Assembly: GCF_041431135.1 (NCBI RefSeq)
Contig: NZ_CP107799.1
Coordinates: forward strand, 186,001-250,000
Source of the DNA: Streptomyces sp. NBC_00554
Lineage (GTDB): Bacteria > Actinomycetota > Actinomycetes > Streptomycetales > Streptomycetaceae
Direction of reading: 5' to 3'
Length of the DNA stretch: 64,000 bases
Made by a program: the position numbers and the translations under genes. Below, in pieces: positions 58,308 to 64,000 of this stretch (position 1 is the stretch's first letter; each line of letters begins with the position of its first letter). The notes under the pieces are model-generated. The model saw only the letters and a list, made by a program, of their open reading frames with translations. It did no database searches and was not told the origin of the DNA.

Positions 58308-59906
58308 TTGACGACGAGTGGTCCGGAACGGAACAGAGACGCTTACGAGGCGGGGCTGCTGCGTCCCACCTCGCTCACCGAACTCATACGCCGCCGGGCG
58401 GACCTCACGGGCGGCAGGACATTCCTTCTCGACGAGCACGACACCCGGCTCTCGTTCGCCGACTTCCGCGACCGGACCGATCGGGTCGCGGCAGCCCTCG
58501 GGGCACACGGCATAGGTCCCGGCAGCCGAGTGGCCTGGCAGCTCCCCACCCGCACGAGCACCGTGCTGGTGATGGCCGCCCTGTCACGGCTGGGAGCCGT
58601 CCAGGCCCCGGTGATCGCCCAATACCGTCTGCGCGAGGTCGGCGCGGCGGTCGAGGGGAGCGGAGCGGAGTGGCTCCTGGTGCCCGGCACCTGGCACGGC
58701 ACGGACTACGAGGAGATGGCTCGCGGCGTCCCGTCCGCGCCGCGTGTCCTCACGGTCGGGCCACTCGCCCCCGAACTCGACGATGTGTCCACCCTGCCAC
58801 CCGCCCCGACGGAGGGTGACCAGATCCGGTGGATCTTCTTCACCTCCGGATCCAGCGGGCTGCCGAAGGGGGCCCTGCACACGGACGGTTCGCTGCTGAC
58901 CGCCGCGTACGCGCACGCCGTCCGCACCCGGACCGGCGAGTCGGCCGACGAGGTCTGCTGCGTACCCTTTCCGGTCGCGCACGTGGGCGGACCGCTCCAG
59001 CTGGCCTCCGCGTTGTCGAGCGGCAGCGCGTGTGTCCTCCTGGAGGCGTTCACCCCCACGGAAGGGCTTGAGGTGCTGCGACGGCACCGGGCCACGCTGG
59101 TCGGGGGCGGACCGGTCTTCTACCAGGCACTGCTCACCGAGCAGCGCAAACGGCCAGCGACCCCGGTTCTTCCCACCCTGAGGACGGTCACCGGAGGCGG
59201 CGCTCCCTGTCCTCCGCACCTCTTCGACGAGGTCCGCGACGAGCTGGGGGCCCGGCTCCTGCACTGCTACGGGATGACGGAGTCCCCCATGGTCTGCGTG
59301 GCGGCGCTCCACGACGGGGACGAGCAGCTGCGGGAGACCGAGGGCAGGCCCGCCCCGGGCCTCGAACTCAGGGTCATGGACGGCGAGGAGAGCGTTCCGG
59401 TGGGCGTCGACGGTGAGATCCAGATCCGGGGCGCGACGGTCTGCCTCGGATACACCGACAGCCGGCAGACGGCCGAGTCGTTCACGAAGGAAGGCTGGTT
59501 CAGGACCGGGGACCGCGGCCACCTCCGGCCGGACGGCCACGTCGAACTCACCGGACGGGTCAAGGATCTGATCATCCGCAAGGGCGAGAAGATCGCGCCC
59601 CAGGAGCTCGAACAGCTCCTGTCGGATCATCCGTCGGTCGACCAGGCGGCCGTCATCGGGCTGCCCGACGCCCAGCGGGGCGAGCGAGTCTGTGCGGTGC
59701 TCGTCCTGCGCGCGGGTGCCCCCGCGCCCTTGCTCGCCGATATCGCGGACCACTTCCGCAAGGCCGGTCTGATGGAGCAGAAGATCCCCGAACAGCTGGA
59801 GATAGTGAGCGAGTTGCCCGTACGGGGGCTGGGCAAGGTGGACAAGTCGGCCCTGCGGGACATGCTCACCGCGGACGTCGACAAGGCCACGTCGATGACC
59901 ACCTGA
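58308..59906 (+). CDS. AMP-dependent acyl-CoA synthetase
   Basis: A 532-residue ANL ligase: FFTSGSSGLPKGALHTDGSL, LHCYGMTESPMVCVAALHDG, WFRTGDRGHLRPDGHVELTG, KIAPQELEQLLSDHPSVDQA, and LPVRGLGKVDKSALRDML. It shares most similarity with the ligase at 15156 (both carry VAWQLPTRTS/VSWQLPTRLS near residue 80). The start is a TTG with GGGAG 10 nt upstream. Last gene before a convergent 34-bp gap. Confidence 0.9.
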   Translation: MTTSGPERNRDAYEAGLLRPTSLTELIRRRADLTGGRTFLLDEHDTRLSFADFRDRTDRVAAALGAHGIGPGSRVAWQLPTRTSTVLVMAALSRLGAVQAPVIAQYRLREVGAAVEGSGAEWLLVPGTWHGTDYEEMARGVPSAPRVLTVGPLAPELDDVSTLPPAPTEGDQIRWIFFTSGSSGLPKGALHTDGSLLTAAYAHAVRTRTGESADEVCCVPFPVAHVGGPLQLASALSSGSACVLLEAFTPTEGLEVLRRHRATLVGGGPVFYQALLTEQRKRPATPVLPTLRTVTGGGAPCPPHLFDEVRDELGARLLHCYGMTESPMVCVAALHDGDEQLRETEGRPAPGLELRVMDGEESVPVGVDGEIQIRGATVCLGYTDSRQTAESFTKEGWFRTGDRGHLRPDGHVELTGRVKDLIIRKGEKIAPQELEQLLSDHPSVDQAAVIGLPDAQRGERVCAVLVLRAGAPAPLLADIADHFRKAGLMEQKIPEQLEIVSELPVRGLGKVDKSALRDMLTADVDKATSMTT

Positions 59907-59940
59907 CGTCGCGGGAGTCACCGAACCTGACCCCGCGGGG

Positions 59941-60918
59941 TCACAGGCCCACGTCGATGACCACCTTGCCCAGTGCCCGCCGGTCCGCGACAAGCGCGAG
60001 GGCCGCGGCGCTCTCTTCCAGCGGGAACCGTGCGCCGATATGGGGTCGGACGGCGCCCGCCGCCAGCAGCCCCAGGAGTTCGTCGCGGTCCCGCCGCTCC
60101 AGCTCGCGGAACTGCTCGCCGAAGGTGCGCAGTTCCATCCCCTTCACAGTGACTCCCTTGAGGAGCACCAGATTCAGCGGAATCGCGGGGATGGTTCCGG
60201 AGGCGAACCCCAGCGTGACGAAGGTGCCGCCGCGCCGCGTACTGCGCAGCGCCTGTTCGGACGCCGGCCCGCCGACCGGGTCGATCACCACGTGCGCGCC
60301 GCCGTCCGTCAGTTCGCGCAGCCGCAGGCGCAGGTCCTCGGTCGTGTAGTCGATGACGTGCGTCGCCCCTCGCGCGCGGCACAGGGCGAGCTTCTCGGGT
60401 CCGGACGCCGCGGCCACCACCCGCGCGCCCAACTGCCGGGCCAGGTCGAGTGCCGCGAGCCCGACGCCGCCCGCCGCGCCGAGCACCGCCACCCAGTCCC
60501 CTGGACGGACCTCGGCGACGGAACGCAGGGCGTGGTGGGCGGTGCGGTACGTCACTCCGAACGCGGCGGCTTCGGCGAAGCCCACACCTTCCGGAATCCG
60601 TGTCAGTTGACCGGCCGGAACGATCACACGTTCGGCGAAGGCTCCCGTCGGCACGGTGCCGAACACCCGGTCCCCAGGGGCGAATTCGGACACTTCCTCC
60701 CCCACCGCGAGTATCTGGCCGGCGAGTTCACTGCCCGGAACGAAGGGCAGGGGCGCCGGCACCTGGTAGGCGTTCGCGACGAGAAGTACGTCGGGGAAGT
60801 TGACGGCGGCGGTGTGCACATCCACCAGCAGCTCCCCGGCGCCCGGCCTCGGCACGGGCAGTTCCTCGATCAGCAGTCCTTGAGGAGGCCCGTATCTGCG
60901 GCACACCACGGCGCGCAT
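59941..60918 (-). CDS. NADPH:quinone oxidoreductase (MDR family)
   Basis: A 325-residue MDR protein without zinc ligands: RAVVCRRYGPPQGLLIEELP, FVPGSELAGQILAVGEEV, and VLGAAGGVGLAALDLARQLG, followed by RRGGTFVTLGFASG. It probably reduces an enoyl or quinone group with NADPH. ATG 60918 matches the usual MRAVV start; a GTG at 60927 that overlaps the TetR stop as GTGA is an alternative. It is downstream of the TetR gene on the same strand. Confidence 0.88.
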   Translation of the reverse strand: MRAVVCRRYGPPQGLLIEELPVPRPGAGELLVDVHTAAVNFPDVLLVANAYQVPAPLPFVPGSELAGQILAVGEEVSEFAPGDRVFGTVPTGAFAERVIVPAGQLTRIPEGVGFAEAAAFGVTYRTAHHALRSVAEVRPGDWVAVLGAAGGVGLAALDLARQLGARVVAAASGPEKLALCRARGATHVIDYTTEDLRLRLRELTDGGAHVVIDPVGGPASEQALRSTRRGGTFVTLGFASGTIPAIPLNLVLLKGVTVKGMELRTFGEQFRELERRDRDELLGLLAAGAVRPHIGARFPLEESAAALALVADRRALGKVVIDVGL

Positions 60919-60923
60919 ACCGG

Positions 60924-61556
60924 TCACCGGTCGGACCGCCGTCCGACACCCGGGCCCAGGGCGTTGAGACAGAACCCGACGAGATGCTCGGCATCGTCAT
61001 GCCCCGGCCGGACGTCCAGCGCCTGGAGGCGGCGCATCGTCCCGAAGACCGCGGCGAAGACGGCATCGGCGTCCCGCCGCGGGTCGGCGCTCCCCAACTC
61101 CGCGACCGGGTCGAGGAGAAGGTCCCGCAGCGGACGTGTGATCTCCTCCTCGGCCACCCGGAGGTCGGCCGAGGCGATGAGCTCCGCCGAGACGGCCCGG
61201 CTCACCCTGGCCAGCCGCGCATCGCTCAACTGCGCCAGCGAGCCCCGGATCCACCTGGCCACCTTGCCCGCCGGATCCTCTTCCTTCGCCATCTGGTGTT
61301 CCAGATAGGACCGTACGATCCCGATGCCGCGCTCCATGACGGCCAGGACGAGGTCGTCCTTCCCGCCGAAGTAGCGATAGAACGCCTTGTTCGAGATTCC
61401 GGCCTCGACCACGATGTCACTGACCCGCGGCTCCGCGGGGGCCGCCCGCTCCATCACCGCGACCGCGGCCGCCAGAATCCGCTCGACATCCTCGGCGGCC
61501 TCGCGCTGGCGCGCGTCCAGGGCACGCTCCACGGCCGCATCCGCACGGGATTTCAC
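60924..61556 (-). CDS. TetR-family transcriptional regulator
   Basis: A 210-residue regulator: AAEDVERILAAAVAVMERAA, VVEAGISNKAFYRYFGGKDD (recognition helix), and a helical C-terminal domain (VSRAVSAELIASADLRVAEE). The GTG at 61556 has GGAGGAGAACC upstream and begins the family-like part. The palindrome GGAGAA-CAATA-TTCTCC sits 34 bp upstream, between this gene and the divergent alcohol dehydrogenase, and is the natural operator. Confidence 0.88.
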   Translation of the reverse strand: MKSRADAAVERALDARQREAAEDVERILAAAVAVMERAAPAEPRVSDIVVEAGISNKAFYRYFGGKDDLVLAVMERGIGIVRSYLEHQMAKEEDPAGKVARWIRGSLAQLSDARLARVSRAVSAELIASADLRVAEEEITRPLRDLLLDPVAELGSADPRRDADAVFAAVFGTMRRLQALDVRPGHDDAEHLVGFCLNALGPGVGRRSDR

Positions 61557-61589
61557 GGTTCTCCTCCGAGAGGCCGATGTTCCATGACG

Positions 61590-61606
61590 GGAGAACAATA
61601 TTCTCC
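61590..61606. promoter_or_regulatory. GGAGAA-CAATA-TTCTCC operator of the TetR gene
   Basis: A perfect 6-5-6 inverted repeat, 34 bp upstream of the GTG start at 61556 and 105 bp upstream of the alcohol dehydrogenase. Confidence 0.65.
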
Positions 61607-61644
61607 AGCACCGTGGCCCCGATCGCATCCACTGAAGCGACGAG

Positions 61645-61667
61645 TTACTGTCGCAGTGTGCCAGTAA
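61645..61667. promoter_or_regulatory. TTACTG-N11-CAGTAA inverted repeat before the alcohol dehydrogenase
   Basis: Arms at 61645-61650 and 61662-61667 enclose ACTG-TCG-CAGT (61647-61657) and TGCCAG. The outer word TTACTGTC matches 58255, and TGCCAG matches 38285 and 39454. Confidence 0.5.
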
Positions 61668-61710
61668 TTTCTGCCCGCACGGCAGATCGGATCTACCCGA
61701 AGGACATCCC

Positions 61711-62760
61711 ATGCGCGCACTCCGCCTCCACGGCCCCAGGGACGTACGGCTCGACGACGTTCCTGAGCCGCCGCTCCGCCCCGGCACTGTGAAGATCAGG
61801 GTCGAGTGGGCCGGTATCTGCGGCTCGGACCTGCATCAGTACATCCACCCCGCGTTCCCCCCGGACTACGTCCACCCCGTGCTCGGCGAGCAGGGTCCCT
61901 TCGTCCTCGGACACGAGTTCTCCGGCCGTGTGACGGAGGTCGCGGACGACGTCGACGGCATCGAGGTCGGAGCGCTGGTGGCGGTGGAGCCCCTGGTCTC
62001 CGACGGCACCTGCCCGGCCTGTCTGCGGGGCGAGTACAACCTCTGCGACAACTTCGGCTTCATCGGCCTCATGGGCGGTGGCGGCGGCATGTCCGAGTAC
62101 GTCGTCGTGCCCGCCGGCAACGCCCATGTGATGCCCGACGGCAGCTCCGCGGAGACCGCCGCGCTGGTCGAGCCGCTGACCGTCGCCTGGCACGCCGTAC
62201 GCCGCAGCGGCCTCGCCGACGGCGGCACGGCACTCGTCGTCGGCGGTGGCCCCATCGGCCTCGGCCTGCTGCTGGCGGCGAAGGCCCACGGGGCACGCTT
62301 CGTCGCCGTCAGTGAGGTGAGCGAGGCCCGCAAGCAGCTCGCCCGTGACCTCGGCGCCGACCTGGTGCTGGACCCCACCCGGGAGGACGTCGTCGCCCGA
62401 ATCCGCGACGAGGTCCCCGGTGGCGTGGACGCTTCCTACGAGGCTTCCGGCGCCGGAAAGCCCGCGGTCGACGCGCTGATCGGTTCCCTGCGCAAGGGCG
62501 GCCACGCCGTCACCGTCGCGGCCGGGCGCCCGACCGAGTTCGACCCGAACCAGCTGATGCTCACCGAGATCAACTACACCGGAAGCTTCGGCTACAACGG
62601 GCCCGACTTCCCCGCCGTCATCGCCGCGATCCACGACGGACGCATCAACCCCGACGGGCTCATCTCCGATCGCATCACTCTGGAGGACGCTCCGGAGAAG
62701 GGCTACGCAGAGCTGGCCGACAACGCCGGCGGACACGTCAAGATCCTGGTTCACCCGTAG
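61711..62760 (+). CDS. Zinc-dependent 2,3-butanediol/secondary alcohol dehydrogenase-like
   Basis: A 349-residue zinc MDR: AGICGSDLHQYIH (C37), VLGHEFSGRV (H68/E69), structural cysteines in GTCPACLRGEYNLCDN, VEPLTVAWHAVRRSG, and VVGGGPIGLGLLLAAKAHGA. The pattern (a GExxxVVEPL-type site, glycine-rich GLMGGGGGMSE) resembles butanediol and sorbitol dehydrogenases. It would oxidise a secondary alcohol with NAD. GAAGGA precedes the ATG. Divergent from TetR; the convergent GH1-like gene ends 12 bp after it. Confidence 0.9.
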   Translation: MRALRLHGPRDVRLDDVPEPPLRPGTVKIRVEWAGICGSDLHQYIHPAFPPDYVHPVLGEQGPFVLGHEFSGRVTEVADDVDGIEVGALVAVEPLVSDGTCPACLRGEYNLCDNFGFIGLMGGGGGMSEYVVVPAGNAHVMPDGSSAETAALVEPLTVAWHAVRRSGLADGGTALVVGGGPIGLGLLLAAKAHGARFVAVSEVSEARKQLARDLGADLVLDPTREDVVARIRDEVPGGVDASYEASGAGKPAVDALIGSLRKGGHAVTVAAGRPTEFDPNQLMLTEINYTGSFGYNGPDFPAVIAAIHDGRINPDGLISDRITLEDAPEKGYAELADNAGGHVKILVHP

Positions 62761-62772
62761 CGCAGCCACCCT

Positions 62773-64000
62773 TCAGCGTCGGTGGAGGGCGAGGACCCGT
62801 GCCCCGTTCCCCAACGCCGAAGCCCTTGCGACCGGTTCCGGAGCGTCGGCCGCGTTCGCCCGGAAGGTACCGGCCGACACCCACGCGCACGGCAGAGAGG
62901 GTCCCGACCCCGGGTCCGTCTCGGGTACGGCCCGGCCGTACGCCAGGGCGTAGTCCAGCAACCAGCCGACGTTGTCCATGACGGACCAGTACTCGTACCC
63001 CTGTACGTCGACACCGTCCGCCACGACGCTGGCGAGCCAGAACAGCCTCGACTCCAGGAGACGCCGGCGCCTGGCCGGCGCTTCGGTGGCCGGCCCCAGT
63101 ACGTCACCGCGGTCCCCCTTGCCGCTGTCCGTGATGTGCAGCGGGGGGAGGGCGTCGCGGTACAGGTCGTGCACGACCTGTACCGCGTCGGCGAGAGCTT
63201 CGGGAAGTATCGGCAGGCCCAGGGAGGTCGTGGCCACCTCGTCGAAGGGGATGATCGTGAAACCCAGCCTGGCGAGCAGGCCGTTGACCTCGTTGAGAGG
63301 CTCGAAACATCCGAGGGCCGGCAGCACCAGGGGGAGGTTCTCGGGTGCCGCTATCCGGCAGGGTGCGTGCCACAGCAGGTTGAGGAAATCCTGGGGTACG
63401 GCGATGATCTCCATGTCGCCGGGTCGTACGCAGCCGGTCGCCTCGACCGACGGGCCCGGCTCGTCCGGCACCATGTGCCGCCCCAACAGCATCGGCTCAA
63501 AGAGGAGTCCCATGGCCCAGGACTCAAAACGCTCCAGCGCGAGGCGGTCGAAGGGGTCGTCGGTCGCGGGATAGGCGCCGATGAGCGGAAGTGAGCCGCC
63601 GATCCTGCCCAGCACCCCCGCATCCCGGAGGGCCTGGACGGCGAGGCCGTGGGCGAGCAGCGCGTGATGTACGGCGGCCAGCCCTGCGGCACCGCTCGCG
63701 CCCCGGCCGGGTGGCCGCATGCCGGCGACGCGGTCGGCGAGGATTCCGCCCACGGACGGCGTGGTGACCCAGCGGTCCACCCGGTCGCCGAACCGGCGCC
63801 CGACCTCGGCCGCGTACTCGCCGAATCTGAGCGCCGTCTCCCGCGCGAGCCAACCGCCCCGGCTCTCCAGCCAGTCGGGGAGATCCAGGTGCATCAGTGT
63901 CAGATCCGGCCGCAGTTCGGCCTCCAGTACGGCATCGAGCGCGCGGTCGCAGCGATCCAGCGCGGCTCGGTCCCAGCGACCCGGCTCCGGCTGCAGCCGG
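62773..64000 (-). CDS. GH1-like protein without the catalytic glutamates (5' end outside window)
   Basis: The frame is open to the right edge, giving at least 408 residues of a beta-glucosidase (GH1)-like protein: QPEPGRWDRAALDRCDRALD, LDLPDWLESRGGWLARETAL, RFGDRVDRWVTT, LAAVHHALLAHGLAVQALRD, and GYEYWSVMDNVGWLLDYALA are recognisable family segments. The acid/base motif TxNEP reads TTPSVGG, and the nucleophile motif TENG reads ITDSGKGD, so both catalytic Glu residues appear to be lost. The fold may serve sugar or ligand binding. Convergent with the alcohol dehydrogenase. Confidence 0.7.
   Translation of the reverse strand, partial: RLQPEPGRWDRAALDRCDRALDAVLEAELRPDLTLMHLDLPDWLESRGGWLARETALRFGEYAAEVGRRFGDRVDRWVTTPSVGGILADRVAGMRPPGRGASGAAGLAAVHHALLAHGLAVQALRDAGVLGRIGGSLPLIGAYPATDDPFDRLALERFESWAMGLLFEPMLLGRHMVPDEPGPSVEATGCVRPGDMEIIAVPQDFLNLLWHAPCRIAAPENLPLVLPALGCFEPLNEVNGLLARLGFTIIPFDEVATTSLGLPILPEALADAVQVVHDLYRDALPPLHITDSGKGDRGDVLGPATEAPARRRRLLESRLFWLASVVADGVDVQGYEYWSVMDNVGWLLDYALAYGRAVPETDPGSGPSLPCAWVSAGTFRANAADAPEPVARASALGNGARVLALHRR

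Noticed and set aside
1..64000. tRNA, rRNA, riboswitch and CRISPR features
   Set aside because: None were recognised by eye; weak RNA structures could be missed without a covariance search.

Overview
The window is about 64 kb of GC-rich DNA with tightly packed, often 4-nt-overlapping genes, GTG/TTG starts and AGGAGG-type ribosome sites. This fits an actinomycete, most likely a Streptomyces. Most of it is one large catabolic island, made of oxygenases, CoA ligases, beta-oxidation enzymes and ring-cleavage enzymes, with patches of decayed genes and transposase fragments between the working operons.

Layout. 1-2919: end of a fixC-fixX-ETF beta-mftE operon (ETF oxidation and mycofactocin maturation). 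2920-4066: gene remnants. 4067-6534: SDR and quinone-oxidoreductase genes divergent from a TetR gene. 6561-7243: AraC and SDR remnants. 7353-8972: secreted tannase/feruloyl esterase-like protein. 9228-15010 (minus): crotonase, acyl-CoA dehydrogenase, korA-korB, ferredoxin, glutathione peroxidase. 15156-17731: divergent acyl-CoA ligase and mycofactocin-type SDR. 17753-27256 (minus): nine-gene meta-cleavage and beta-oxidation operon. 27459-31272 (plus): small protein, Ltp2-like thiolase fold protein, DUF35 partner, Rieske oxygenase alpha and beta. 31273-35736: remnants around an SDR/TetR pair and a secreted beta-propeller. 35733-38234: tandem-domain TetR and an APH-family kinase. 38316-45720 (plus): LLM oxidoreductase, aldehyde dehydrogenase, NDMA-type nicotinoprotein alcohol dehydrogenase, P450, crotonase, DUF35 protein, SDR. 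45797-51767: divergent hydratase / citrate-lyase-like lyase / acyl-CoA dehydrogenase operon against a CoA-transferase and GntR gene, resembling itaconate-mesaconate-citramalyl-CoA catabolism. 51798-57452: acyl-CoA ligase and SnoaL-like protein divergent from an alpha-methylacyl-CoA racemase, acyl-CoA dehydrogenase and LLM oxidoreductase. 57509-62760: flavin reductase, acyl-CoA ligase, quinone oxidoreductase, TetR and a Zn alcohol dehydrogenase. 62773-end: a glycosidase-family-1-like protein that has lost its catalytic motifs.

How it may work together (inference). P450, nicotinoprotein alcohol dehydrogenase and aldehyde dehydrogenase could turn a methyl group into a carboxylate. Four CoA ligases, a 2-methylacyl-CoA racemase, four acyl-CoA dehydrogenases, two crotonases and several MaoC/SDR proteins could shorten a branched side chain. 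The thiolase/DUF35/Rieske block has the same gene content as the ipfABDE genes of bacterial ibuprofen breakdown, in which an arylalkanoyl-CoA is dihydroxylated at the ring and the side chain is removed by retro-aldol cleavage. The ring-cleavage, hydrolase, hydratase and aldolase genes on the other side of the same promoter would finish the catechol. FixC/FixX and ETF would take electrons from the acyl-CoA dehydrogenases, and mycofactocin would serve the nicotinoprotein dehydrogenase and SDRs. The natural substrate cannot be read from the sequence; an aromatic compound with a methyl-branched acid side chain fits best.

Regulation. The 8-mer ATCTGACG (or its complement CGTCAGAT) and close variants recur in most divergent promoter regions, and two further palindrome families sit before other operons. 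Functional calls rest on visible motifs and family recall only; no search was run.
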